A stretch of DNA of 64,000 nucleotides from NCBI RefSeq assembly GCF_019097595.1, contig NC_080710.1:27454280-27518279 (forward strand). The letters are read 5' to 3'. The position numbers and the translations under genes were made by a program. Shown here one piece after another: positions 36,767 to 49,257 of the stretch; position 1 is the first letter of the stretch, and each line of letters begins with the position of its first letter. Source of the DNA: Hemibagrus wyckioides (lineage: Eukaryota; Chordata; Actinopteri; Siluriformes; Bagridae). The notes below the pieces were generated by a model. That model had not been told where the DNA came from. It saw only the letters and a list, made by a program, of their open reading frames with translations, and did not search any database.

Positions 36767-37080
36767 TTGCAATGGATCAACAGCCTATGCCAAAAATACT
36801 GGGTACATGGTGGGAATACATCCTGGATTGTACACCAGTCCATCACAGGGCACCATGCAGACAGAGGGGCAAGTAATAAAGCTGTAATATTCATTTGCGA
36901 CCCAGGGGTAGAGGACCCCAATGGACAGGGTGCCAACACATGTCAGGGCACAATAAAAATCTCCCCCAAAACACACACACACTAAGGGTACTTTGGAGAT
37001 GACAATCTACCTACAACACCAGGCTCAAGAGAGAACCCATGCTGATCTGGGTGACACTGGATGGTGTGATTATAAAACAT
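36767..37080 (-). repeat. Degenerate fish interspersed repeat
   Basis: ACACCAGTCCATCACAGGGC and CAGGCTCAAGAGAGAACCCA belong to widespread fish repeats. Age and borders are unclear. Confidence 0.5.
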
Positions 37081-37783
37081 TTCCCTTCTATAATGGACAA
37101 AATATGCAATAATGTTACCAGGAGATTCATTCTAGTTTTTACATGAAGTATGTGTTATGAGAAGTTATGAACTGTTCACTGATGGAGACTCGAACACAAA
37201 AGTGTTTGTAGCGATTGCAGTCTTAAAGCTAGCATAGCAACTGAAGTCCTGAGATCATATCAGTTGCAATACAAACTGATCCATCAACATGGTTTCTAAG
37301 CGGAGCCATCCACAGTAATCTCATGAGAACTCCATCCAGAAGCAGGGCATCAGGATGCATCAGAAATGTCCAGAGAGTAGAAGGATAAAGATCACAAACA
37401 ATAACCAAACATCCCAGTTCACCAAAACACTCTGTTCCCATGAACACTCCAGATCTGCTCCTTTACCTACGAAAAAAAAATATTATTCACAACAGTCTGG
37501 ACTACACAAATGTGTTTTCAGTCTAGATTAAACACACTGTGTCTGAGTCCTGAACACTAACTGGAATATCAATTTAAATACAACAGCTACTGTACTGTAA
37601 TGTAACAGCTACTTAAAAAAATCAGGGAAAGAAGGAAAAAGGATAACATGAATAAATTCGATAAACAAAATAAACATAATTATATGCCATTCATCAAAGC
37701 AATATAAATTGTAACATTTTTGAGATGATTAGAAGTAAATTAAGATCTAAAAATAGGTATATAAATCTATATTTTCTCATTAA

Positions 37784-37828
<45 letters not shown>

Positions 37829-38021
37829 CTGAAGCTAATTCCTATCAATTAAAATTATTTTTAATGCTATATCATTTAATTTATAAAATTTCCAATATAG
37901 TATAGTATAGAACTATATGCTAGTAACGATCTAAAAAAAATTAACAAAAAAATAAAATAAAGTTTTTAGTTTTTCCCAAGACTAATCTCTAGTGATTAAG
38001 TGGGCTTGACATCTAAATGAA

Positions 38022-38025
<4 letters not shown>
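37081..38025. other. Intergenic; (ATA)n only
   Basis: An (ATA)n tract lies at 37785-37828, followed by A/T-rich DNA. No gene or named repeat is recognised. Confidence 0.5.
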
Positions 38026-38079
<54 letters not shown>

Positions 38080-38202
38080 TTAATAAATAGAGTATAGTGT
38101 ACTGACTGACTGACATACAAAACACAAACAAGTATTTCGTACCAGAAGTCTGTTTCCAAACGTTTTTTATTAAAGCAAATTATTATAGCCAGAGGTTAAT
38201 CC

Positions 38203-38254
<52 letters not shown>

Positions 38255-38365
38255 TTAATAAGTAGAATAAAGAGTCTATTAACTGATTGACATACAAAAC
38301 ACAATCAAATATTCTGGACCGGAAGTCTGTTTTCAACACATTCATTCATTCATTCATTCATTCAT

Positions 38366-38404
<39 letters not shown>

Positions 38405-38622
38405 TTTTCTTCTTCTTCTTCTTCTTCTTCTTCTTATTATTATTATTATTATTATTATTTTAATAAATAGAGTATAGAGTGTACTGACTGACTGACATAC
38501 AAAACACAAACACAAGTCTGTTTTCCAAACATTTTTTTTATTATAGCAAATTATTATTGCCAGGGGTTTGTTTGTTTATTTATTTGTTTGTTTGTTTGTT
38601 TGTTTGTTTATTTATTTATTTA

Positions 38623-38707
<85 letters not shown>

Positions 38708-38814
38708 ATATTTTAATAAGTAGAATATAGAGTCTATTAACTGATTGACATACAAAACACAATCAAGTATTCTGGACCGGAAGTCTGTTTTCCAAACATT
38801 TATTTACTTATTTA

Positions 38815-38904
<90 letters not shown>

Positions 38905-38915
38905 CTCATTATTAC

Positions 38916-38967
<52 letters not shown>

Positions 38968-39055
38968 TTAATAAATAGAGTATAGAGTGTACTGACTGAC
39001 AAGTATTTCGGACCAGAAGTCTGTTTTCCAAACATTTATTTATTTATTTGATTTT

Positions 39056-39099
<44 letters not shown>

Positions 39100-39125
39100 C
39101 ATTATTATTATTATTGTTGTTGTTG
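38026..39125 (+). repeat. Alternating minisatellite array with embedded microsatellites
   Basis: Five copies of an about 75-120-bp core, each ending CAGAAGTCTGTTTTCCAAAC or similar, start near 38079, 38254, 38458, 38710 and 38967. Copies 1, 3 and 5 read AATAAATAGAGTATAG and carry GTACTGACTGAC. Copies 2 and 4 read AATAAGTAGAATA and carry TCTATTAACTGATTGAC. Between cores are different microsatellites: ATT, ATTC, ATTT, CTT, GTTT, GTA, ACTT and TTG. Confidence 0.9.
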
Positions 39126-39279
39126 TTGTTGTTGTTACTATTGGTGTTGTTGCTTTTTTTTGTAAATCATCTTCGATGTCTATGATTATTAGGAGTAAAG
39201 AATAAAAATCCAGTATGAAATACCTTCATGTTCATTCTTAAAAACAAGCAACAAGCAAGAAAAAACGTGACTCTTACTT

Positions 39280-39454
39280 TCGCGTGCAGCAGTTGCCACG
39301 GTGATATGACTGACAGTTTAACCATCCAATCATCACGCTGTAATTCATCACGAAGTTCCTGGCCAATGGTGGTGGCGCATGAGGCGGGACTTAGAGGTTA
39401 TGGGGAAAACAGCGTGTGTGTGAGAAGCTGTCAGTCAGTGGCCTGAGAAATGGC
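39280..39454 (+). promoter_or_regulatory. wwp1: Probable wwp1 promoter
   Basis: CpG-containing DNA (TTTCGCGTGCAGC, GGTGGCGCATGAGGCGGGAC) stands out from the AT-rich surroundings and precedes the presumed first exon. It holds two CCAAT-box-like words (CATCCAATCAT at 39322, GGCCAATGG at 39361). No TATA box is seen. Confidence 0.5.
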
Positions 39455-39492
39455 GCAGTCGTAGCTGCCCGGTTATCCCCGGCGTTCAGATA

Positions 39493-39535
<43 letters not shown>

Positions 39536-39586
39536 CACACACGCGCGCGCAGGATAGAAGGAAAGACACTGCCAACTCCGGCCTCG
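39455..39586 (+). other. wwp1: Probable non-coding first exon of wwp1
   Basis: GC-rich text (GCTGCCCGGTTATCCCCGGC) leads to a good donor, GGCCTCG|GTGAGT at 39586/39587. The first coding exon of wwp1 at 58605 has leader bases before its ATG, so an upstream leader exon is required; this is the best candidate. The exon would contain an AC/AT/GC dinucleotide tract. The start is a guess. Confidence 0.5.
39493..39550 (+). repeat. Alternating (AC)n(AT)n(AC)n(GC)n tract
   Basis: 58 bp of almost perfect purine-pyrimidine alternation within the putative wwp1 leader exon. Confidence 0.93.
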
Positions 39587-40146
39587 GTGAGTTAATGCAC
39601 AGCACTGATTGATTTGCAGTTGGGTTTTTAATCGCGGCTAATGCGCATGTGCGGTAACTATGGTCGTGTGTGTTTATATATATATATAAAATGGTGGTGT
39701 TTCAGGCATTTCTTGAACAAAACCAGCGGCCTGAGTCAGATTTCTGGTTAAGCTGAATGCTGTGCTATACTGTAACACACTGTGTGTGTGTGTGTGTGTG
39801 TGGAGTTAAAAATGGCGATCACCAGTGTGCAGGCCCTAGCAGTGGTGAATATGTAGCCTGCGGTTAATGTTACATCGCGGTGCTGTAAGGGTGTAAAGTC
39901 AAGCAAGTGTAAACACGACGAGTGAATAAACAAATAAACAAACACGGAAGCTCGATCTAAACAACGCATCAGCAGCACACGATCTCCGGGTGATTGTTTG
40001 TTTGGATAGTTTTCATCAGGAAGCTCGCGCTTTGCTTTAACCGGCGTTAATGAAAATAACCTAAACCAACACGGCTATTAAGGCGGAGGAAAGGGGGAAA
40101 AAACATCTAAACTACACATCATTAACTATCTTGACTAACTAGCTTC

Positions 40147-40184
<38 letters not shown>

Positions 40185-40586
40185 ACTGGCCAAATATTTT
40201 GTCCAGCAGAGATGTTAATTAACGTGAACCGTTCTGTTGTTCAGCTCGATCGTTAACCCCTGCAGTAACCCAACACTCAACCGCCTAGTTAACGAGTGAC
40301 GTTTAACCAGTATAACCAGTCATATTTGCTGTTAATAAATCCTGGAAATAGCGCCGTGATCTTGGAACAAGGTAGCCATGCTAAGCTAGCGTGTTACACT
40401 AAGCTAGCACTAGCTAGCAAGGAACCCGCTAGTTATTTACACAGCATGGGACTGAATAAAAACGTATAAGTTAACGTGTCAAATGTTTCTGGCTGGAAAA
40501 GACACTACAGATCGTTTTGACTGCTAATGGAGATCTTACCAGTCGTGTTTATTATTTGAGGGTGAACTAGAATGTGATAAACTTGT
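39587..40586. other. wwp1: wwp1 intron 1, start
   Basis: Moderately CpG-rich until about 40090. Holds (TG)n at 39781-39802 and an (ACTA)n run at about 40148-40183. No gene is seen. Confidence 0.5.
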
Positions 40587-41403
40587 GTTGGCAAAAGTTT
40601 TGGGACACCCCTCCAAATCATTGATTTCAGGGGTTGGACTCGGCCCCTTAGTTCCAGTGAAAGGAACTCTTAATGCTTCAGCTTCATACCAAGACATTTT
40701 GGACAGTTTCATGCTCCCAACTTTGTGGGACCAGTTTGGGGATGACCCCTTCCTGGTCCAACATGACTGCACAAAGCAAGGTCCATACAGACATGGATGA
40801 GAGAGTTTGGTGAGGAGGAACTTCACAGAGTCCTGACCTCAACCTGACAGAACACCTTTGAGATGAATTAGAGCGGAGACTGCGAGCCAGAGCTTCTCGT
40901 TCAACACCAGTTCCAGACCTCACACATGCACTTTTAGAGGAATGGTCAGAAATTCCCATAAGCACACTACTAAAACTTGTGGAAAGCCTTCCCAGAAGAG
41001 TTGAAGCTGTTAAAGCTGCAAAGTATGGGACAACTCCATATTACATTCATGTGCATGTAAAGGCAGATATACCAGTTTTGGAATGGCTCGAAGTCTCCGC
41101 TCTAATTCATCCCAGAGGTGTTGAGGTCAGGACTCTGTGCAGGCTGATCAAGTTCCTCACTCATCCATGTCTTTATGGACCTTGTTTTGTGCACTGGTGT
41201 ACGGTCATGTTGGAACAGGAAGGGGTCATCCCCAAACTGTTCCCACAAAGTTGGGAGCATGAAATTGTCCAAAATGTCTTGTTATGCTGAAGCATTAAGG
41301 GTTCCTTTCACTGGAACCAAGGGGCCAAGCCGAAGCCCTGAAAAAAACAACACCCGAATTCAATGATTTGGAGGGGTGTCCCAAAACCTTTGGCAATATA
41401 GTG
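40587..41403. mobile_element. Fold-back Tc1 family A element, complete
   Basis: The left arm (about 40587-40890, + sense) and the right arm (about 41090-41403, - sense) each run from a terminal repeat (GGCAAAAGTTTTGGGACACC; inverse GGTGTCCCAAAACCTTTGGC) through the catalytic half of a Tc1 transposase. They are inverted about a roughly 200-bp spacer that carries the transposase 3' end. The whole element can form a 300-bp hairpin. No functional frame remains. Confidence 0.9.
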
Positions 41404-41779
41404 TTTTAGCTGTGTACAAGAAGCATTAATATTCTCCGTTAATATCCTCTGACTAAATAGTCAAGCCTAGTGTTACTCTAGAAGTAGTAAAAATCTTCTC
41501 TGAAGGTTTGTTTAAAATCAAGAAGCACTACACCTCTTGTACAGTAGATGATTTTGGTAGTAAATGCAGTCCATATGTGGACAGTGTGAGTTGTTTTTCC
41601 TCCACAGACACCCTGCTGCAGGCTCAAAAAAGCCAAACTGTTTGCCACACAGCAGGATTTCTTTCTTTCTGTGGGGTTTTTACACAGATGGTGGATCAAC
41701 TATAACTGCTGATTACATTTTTTATGTTTTAGACTATCATTTTTTATTTAATCCCATTCTCAGGAGTCTTCATAACACA

Positions 41780-41834
<55 letters not shown>

Positions 41835-43814
41835 GGATGTTTCCTCGCTCTAAGGCTACTTTCACACCTATTAGTTTGTTTACGGTGTGCAAATTAGGGC
41901 AAAATTCATCATTTGGTTTGAGTTCACACTGAATGTAATGAAAGAAATTGGGGGAAAATGTTGTTAGGGGGTTTATAGAGGTGAAAAGGTGCTCATAAAA
42001 CTTTTCAGTTATTAGTAAGAATTACGGCGATGGAAAATTCAAACCAAAAAAGGTTTGAGAACCAGCACTTCCTAGATACTAGTGAAGCACACTGTTTCAG
42101 ACAACTCTGTCTGGACCGCAAATTACGTTTCACAACCAAACTCCTCCCCGAACTGCCCACTGCCCTGTATCTTCTTCTCGCGTTAGCTGTAGGTCATCGG
42201 TGATGTATTTTTAAGTCAGAACTCATTTCATAATGCAGGATATTGGATCACGGACACGTCCAGATATTTAACATGCCAAATATTTCACCGGCATCGATGA
42301 TTCTCTCAGATGGCGTCTTTGATAATTCACACTTTGTAATTGTCACTCGCGTGAACGAGCACCGATTTGCTGTGTGAACTCTGCATTAGAACCGGATTTA
42401 GACCTCGCTCACACCGGATTCAGATTGCTGCGTTGTCATCTCCCTAGAAAACAACGCCAGGGTAGAAAACAGCACCAGGGTTCCGATCAAACGGATGATG
42501 TGAAAGCACTGACTCGTTAGCCGTCTTCTAACGACCTCATGATGCTAGAGTTAAAGAACCAAGAGAAGCACCGAGCACTAAAACTTGCACCACTCAGAAA
42601 CAGGAAGCAACACTGATTTTAACAAAGTAGTCTCGCGGGTATGCAATCTCCCACTGTCAATCTTTCCATCAGCTTTGGCTTCCACGCTGTGAGAAAATCA
42701 CTTCCAGCAAGCTTTCAATCTCCTAAAATTGTTTATTTTGACTTGATGGCTCCCATCCTACTGTTTTCATGTTTCCAAGGAAACAGCTGTTGCGTGTTGC
42801 AGATGTGCGTCCGAATCCCTGCGGTGTGCGTCGGCAACAGGTGCCAAAATAAAGAAATGCACGACAGCCGTGACTGAATGGAAGTTATATCACAAAACAG
42901 GACGCGTGGAGCGCTCGCCGGACTGGACTGGACGTGTAATTTGTCAATACGTCTTCCTTAAAAAAAAAAAAAAAAAAAAAAAAAAACACCACCAGTGACC
43001 TATACTCCTGCTATCCCTCCCTCCTTCACCGAAAACCATTTCCGTCACTGATCTCTGGAAACTTTGATATAATCGCAGGCGGGTCAAGATGCTCTCTGAT
43101 TAATAGGCTTTTACGGATTAGTGGCTGCTCACGTGACGAATCAGCTCTCGTCTTTCTTACTGATAAACTGATGAGGTGTGTTTTATGGTTGTGAAGTAAT
43201 GCACCTGGAGTATTTTCTTTCTCCACAGCTGTTTCTGTGTGAGTGCGTGGATGCATGAATAAACATTGTCCCACACTCCTTCCTCTAAAGACGTCGCTTC
43301 TTTACCTCTTTACCTTTAGGACAGACTTCTTCAGCACCCTGGTTATTGATTAAAGTGCAATTTGGATAAATTGAATCTTTTATGATCGTCACTCAGTAGT
43401 GGAAAGATCACAGTGTGCAGATTCTGTCTATTATGTGTCCAGTTCACAGGCACTGGTGCTGGACACATGTTTGTGTTATCTGTCCGTATTGCGCTGGAAT
43501 AGCGCTTTTACGTTTAGTGTTTATACGGTTTTGATTAAACCCTGGTTAGTTTGCTTCTGTCATGAGCTTTGTTTGTTCTACAACCGGTCTGAGTACCTTT
43601 CTGACACGATGTCTAGCGACTGCGGCATCCCAAATACAGGAAGTGAACATAAACATGCAGTGTGTTTTGGGTTGCCGATAATGTTTTTCTGGAAACGTTT
43701 ACCTTCTGTGAACTGGGCCATGAGCCTCAGACTGAACCCAAGGACAGAGCTGTAGTGCTGTGGGAATGCAATGCATCCTGGAGAACTAAAAGAGTAAATT
43801 AGAAATTTAGAATA
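41404..43814. other. wwp1: wwp1 intron 1, mostly unremarkable
   Basis: Contains (CT)n(CA)n at 41781-41830 and an A26 run at about 42961-42986. No gene or named repeat is recognised. Confidence 0.5.
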
Positions 43815-44282
43815 TACACTGATCCAGCATAACATTACGACCACTGACAGGTGAAGTGAATAAGACTGATGATCTCCTCATCATGGCACCTGTTAGTGGG
43901 TGGGATATATCAGGCAGCAAGTCAACATTTTGTCCTCAAAGTTGATGTGTTAGAAGCAGGAAGAATGGACAAGTGTAAGGATTTTAGCGAGTTTGATGAA
44001 GGGACAAATTGTGATGGCTAGACCACTGGATCAGAGCATCTCCAAAACTGCAGCTCTTGTGGGGTGCTCCCGGTCCGCAGTGGTCAGTATCTGTACATTA
44101 AAAATGGTCCAATGAAGGAACAGTGGTGAACCGGCGACAGGGTCATGGGTGGTCAAGGCTCATTGATGCTGGTTCTGATAAAAAGGTATCAGAATAAACA
44201 GTGCATGATGGGTCAGGGCTGTTTTGGCAGCAAATGTGTGACCAACACAGTATTAGGCAGCTGGTCATAATGGTTGGTGTAA
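43815..44282 (+). mobile_element. Tc1-like family B copy
   Basis: Starts TACACTGATCCAGCATAACA. The HTH region has small insertions (CTGTACATTAAAAATGG at 44091). About 80 bp between CTCATTGATG and CTGGTTCTGATA are missing, and the right end is eroded (ATAATGGTTGGTGTAAC). Confidence 0.88.
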
Positions 44283-45296
44283 CTTCATGATTCAGATTTC
44301 AACATGGACTTGGAACTTGGCAGAAGGGGTTTTTTTTAATCCCCCCTTTATCTTGATCATTGTATTTCAGTGTTTTCAGTCCTACACATTCCTCAGGCAT
44401 CTTTTTTGTTTAGTTTTTTTGTTTAATTATGCGCCAAAAGTATTCGCCAGTTTCACAATGATTCGAACTCAGGAGCCAGACAAATGAGTTAAAGCTAAAA
44501 CATGACAAACGCTGAAATACACTGCCCCGGACAGGAAGAAATCAACACAGGGTGAGTGAGAAATGATGACTTGGGTTTTATTTAACACAAGTAGCTTAAC
44601 AGTAGCCCTGTGTTTTGGACACGCCCCCTTATGAGCCACGCCCACTTTCTTCTCTAGAACTTTTATTACACGTTCCTATTGATGTATTGTAACTTTAATC
44701 ATTTGAAAAATGAAAGTCTTAAGGGTTCATTTTTAGTCAGCGTTTTATCATTTAACATTTCTTGTGCTATCGAATTAGAATTTTGTGTACTGTTACACTT
44801 CTAATGCCTAGCTTAGTGTTGAAGGTAAGCAGGCGTAGTTAAGCCTAGGTTCTAGGAAGACATTGTTCCTCTCCGGTTTTGAGGGCAAAAAAAAAAAGCT
44901 CGGCCCTGTCATGTTCTTGAATTGTTTTCTAAATTACAAACCTGTATTTTACACCAGGGCTATAAATACCGTCACAGTCAACTCGAAACACCCCGAAAGA
45001 TTGCAAAAACATACAGTCTGTCTCTGTGTAAACAATGACATTCGTAAACTTGGACGCATTTTTAGGAAACCTGTGTTTTTACCGATTTCCTGCTTCTCAG
45101 TAGTAGTTTCTTTTTATTTGGTGTTTAAACCCTTTGTTTGGAGGCTAAACATTAGTTTGGAGCGCAATATCGGAGCATATCTTCAGCGAAATCTCACCAT
45201 GTCATCATTTATAGCCATGATATTAGATGTTTTTATGCAAATTAGACGTCCAAACCAACGCTGGTGTGTTATGTCATTTAATTGTAATGTGCTGAT

Positions 45297-45331
<35 letters not shown>

Positions 45332-48300
45332 TTTTTTGTATTAAGCAGAGCTAGGCCACAAGATAAAAAAAAATTAAAAATCCGATAATAGGAGCAGGAC
45401 GTTCTCACAGGGTTTTGTGGTTTGTGTGGTGGTCAGCACTTTAGCAACACCAAAAAAAAAGGCCCAGTGTTTGTTCAAGATGTTCATCAGACGGTCACTT
45501 CTCAGCTTTGATTAAAGACACAATACAGCTGTCTCTTTTTTTTTGGGAGGATTTTGTAAGAGCGAGCTGACCAGCAGAACACAATAGCAGGGCCGCTCCC
45601 TCCAGACAGGAATGCATGGAGAGGAGCAATTAGAGACGCACCGGTCCCTGTTTTTCCCATTTCCCAACACTATAGAGATACACACAGCTCTGAATATCTT
45701 CCCAAACCTGGCACATACTTTTTTATTATTATTATTTTGAAATATATATAGTAACCAAATACCTCATTGCAACCTCCTTTTTCCAGAAGGCATCAGACGT
45801 CTACCCAATATCGTGCTCATTTGCTCCGACCAGGCTTTATGTCGCATCATATCGTGTGATATAGGAACATTTTGCAAGTCAACAGGGAATCTGCTGATTA
45901 GAAGCAAGGGATTCTTATGAAAATGACCAGATGTATTCGGACAATAAAACAAAAGCCATTCTAATGTAGCTAGCTCACTAGATAACTTATGTCAAATCAA
46001 GTAAGTTATAAAGGACGTAAGATCGTTCTAGTTTACATAAACTGAGTGAAAAAACCTGTCACGTATCTGTGTTATCTTTTACTGTTCCAGAAATATGTAT
46101 ACAGTCTGAAAAAAAAAAGGTGTTGATGCATATCTACTTCCTGCCGATGCATGGCTCGGTGGCTTAACTAGTGCTCATATGTTGCCCAGTCAAAGATGAT
46201 AACGTTGCATTTGTTTAACATCATATTTTACGGATCTCTAAAGCCTACCTAGCTGCATCGTGTTCACAGGCTGTATCTGAAACATGACCGAGATTCTGGT
46301 CAATGTGGCTGTGATTGCATCACGTTATTGCTACAGAGTCATGCAATGAATCTCCTGACCTTCTGCAAACCAAAGGTACTTTACAGGATTGTGATCAGGT
46401 TCACTGGAGAGGTCACTGAACTCCTGTTTGTGAAACCAGCAGAGATGATTTGCGCTTTATGGCTTGCTGGGTTATGACGATGGATGTAGATGAGTAAATT
46501 GTGGCGATGAAAGCATTCGGGCAGTTTGTATCAGTACTCTGATGGCAGGCATGTGGCCTTCAAATAATGTTTGATTGTTGTTAAGTGCTAAGAAATGAGC
46601 ATCTAGGAAATGAGTGTTAAGAAAATGTTCCCTGTAGCATCACACCCTCACACAGCCTGAATTGTTAACATGAGGGCCAGTACAATGTTTAGCAGGTGGT
46701 CATAATGTTATGCCTGGTCCCATATCTTAAACTGTCCAGTGTCAGCCTATAGGAAAAAAATGATAGTATATGAATACAACACAGTGGCTTCAATATAGTG
46801 ATATGAACTTACATGCATCATGTATCTCCATAGTACAACTTAGGTGGGAAGAACAGCGTTTCCAGCCTCCAATCAACTGATTTCATCACCACTTTTAGCT
46901 ATCCATTATTTCTCAGCTGAATATACTTATTCCATTAGCCTTTTAAAGGGAATTACATCACGATCATATTCTATATTCCCAATCGAACCAGACGACAGTT
47001 TTGCGGATCCTACTGCAGCATCACGTTAGTCTCGGCCACCGTATTTCGTCCTCTTCACCGTCCTCAGATTCTCTGAGCATTAAATTAATGGTCTGTGGAG
47101 CTTTGCATTGCCCTCTGCAGAGTACACACAGAGCAGCGTTGAGTAGAGTGTGACCGATCACAGGAGCACCTCAGACCGTGAGGATTTCACAGCAGAAGAA
47201 GAGCTGTGTATAGAAGATTTTCTGCTTGAAGCTTAAACGTTTCTTAATCTTTCTTAATTATGGCTAGTGAGACACGACTGCCCGCTTCACGTTCCCCGGG
47301 TTGTTTAATTCGAGTCATTTTAGGGTTAATCATAAATGGTTGCTTTCAGCTGAAGGGAGAGATCCTTTCTGCAGTCATAAAATGGAAACGATCGCAAAAA
47401 TGACACTCAATTTGATTACACAATTTCAATGTTAACTCTAACGTTTAGGCTTGGTAATGTGTCGCTCCGTCAGAGTGCATGGTGAAGCGGTCAGAATTCC
47501 GACAGAGCCACCCTCCGGCAACATTACTTGAATTTATTTGGAAGGGGTAAGATTTCCAGATCTGTCGAGTGTTTATTTCTGCTGAAATTGTGCCAGAGAG
47601 AAAGCAGTAGTGTGAAGCATGAGGTCTTTTCTAAGCAGCTCTCTTTCAAAGTGCCCCTGAAATCAAAATGGCTGAAAGCTTCTTATTTCTTAGCCTTATG
47701 TATCTTAGGCTTAAATACTCTAACTAGAATAAATAACTTGGGAGATATTCCTTTTTTTTTTTTTTTTTTTTTTTTTTGTATTTTCACTTCTAGGTAAACC
47801 ATCCTATTATGATTCTAGGATTTTCTTTTCTTTTTTAATGATTGTCCAGTTACATAGTGTCTCGGCTGTTTTGTAACACGGTCACTCAGTTCATGCTGAC
47901 GCTTTGTTTCAGAAGGAAATACTTGACTAATACGCTGTTTCGTAGGGAATTTAATGCAGTATGTACGTACATTGAGTCTAAAAATAGAGACATTATGGCT
48001 CAAAATCATACAAGTGTGTACTCTTATAATAAGAGCAAAATCTAGTATATTGTGCGAGCTAATGAATTTGGTTCAGCGTGATTATTATGTGAAGAGTCAG
48101 GAACTTCTGGCGATGATATTAGATAAACAGATTTGTTCCTTTTATACCTTTTTACCACTTTGTCTGTTTCAACTGGTTATGATTTGGCTATGTGCAGCAT
48201 AAGCAGATTTTATAGTAATTCATTCAGCTTGACCGTTTTCAGTTCAATATTCTGTCCTTCATCACTTTCCTACGTTTATGACTCCTGGTCCATGGCTTTC

Positions 48301-48764
48301 CACTTTTTATCTGAAAGTGCTCAGTGCTGTAGGTTCTTTCTTCCCCTCCAATTTCAGCGTTAAAAAGAAAAATAAATGGGGTCATAGTTTAGCTCATCAG
48401 AACTGAAAGTATGGCAAGTTCGCGCTTCACTGGGTTACTATGATGCTGTTAAAGACAACAAAGAAAAATGCTCTTTGTTTCAGTGCAATTTAGGCTAAAT
48501 TGCCTCAATTCTGTGAACTAGTGGTGTGGAAATCCACCGTTTGGAGCGTGAATTAAGATTTATGTTGCGGTACAGAAACCTTTACATACTTTCGGGATAA
48601 TTCGTCAACACATGTCATGTCTTCATTATCTTTCCCTGTCTTGCGTCAATTACGGCATCTGTTTGATTTTCTTCAAAAGTCATTTCAAAAACGGTAGCCA
48701 TTATTGTCGTAAGCCGTTATGATCGCCCCACACATTACAGGACGGTGGAATTCTTTTCTTTGCC
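44283..48764. other. wwp1: wwp1 intron 1, little recognised
   Basis: Holds an (ATTT)n tract at 45296-45335, a T26 run at about 47752-47777 and a 36-bp Tc1 family B end at 46687-46722. Open frames of up to 163 codons (44863-45354) have no domain and include simple sequence. Confidence 0.5.
46687..46722 (+). mobile_element. Tc1-like family B 3' end scrap
   Basis: GCAGGTGGTCATAATGTTAT followed by GCCTGGTCC. Only the right terminal region survives. Confidence 0.75.
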
Positions 48765-49028
48765 TATTCCAGCTAAGGAAGTTGGGGTCAGAGCTATGAT
48801 ACAGCGCCCCTGGAGCTGAGAGGGTTAAGGGCCTTGATCCCTTGATCTTCCCATCAACAACCCACTGCTTTCCTTCATAGATCAGAGGGCAGTGATGTAG
48901 TCCAAATCCCAGGATCAGCAAGTTTGCCACTGCTGGGCCCTTGAGCAAGGCCCTTATTATCCCTCATCTGCTCAGTTGTACAAATGAGAGAAATCTAAGT
49001 CGCTCAGGATAAGGACATCTGCTAAATG
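48765..49028 (-). repeat. SINE-like fish repeat
   Basis: In reverse it shows GTTAAGGGCCTTGATCCCTT, CCCTTGAGCAAGGCCCTTAT and AAGTCGCTCAGGATAAGGAC, the same motif set as at 15.4 and 27.2 kb. Confidence 0.7.
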
Positions 49029-49129
49029 TGAAACACACATGGACATTTTAGTGGGTCAGAACGTTTCCAGCTTTGTTAGTGTTTGATGGTGTTTCAACAC
49101 AAGAATTTCTCTTGCGGGATCAATAAAGT

Positions 49130-49250
49130 CTATCTGTCTGTCTGTCTGGCTATCTATCTGGCTATCTATCTGTCTGTCTGTCTATCAGTCTGTCAATCTA
49201 TCTATCTGTCTGGCTGTCTGTGTGTCTATCTATCTGGCTGTCTGTCTATG
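49130..49250 (+). repeat. (TCTG/TCTA)n microsatellite
   Basis: Mixed GTCT and ATCT tetramers with GGCT variants, about 120 bp. It is of the same kind as the GATA/GACA blocks but in opposite sense. Confidence 0.93.
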
Positions 49251-49257
49251 ATGTTGC

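Noticed and set aside
43399..43755. 118-codon frame as a possible gene between agouti and wwp1 coding exons
   Set aside because: No domain, and it lies inside wwp1 intron 1 with no splice support.
44863..45354. 163-codon frame in wwp1 intron 1
   Set aside because: The end is an ATTT repeat and no domain or conserved motif is seen.
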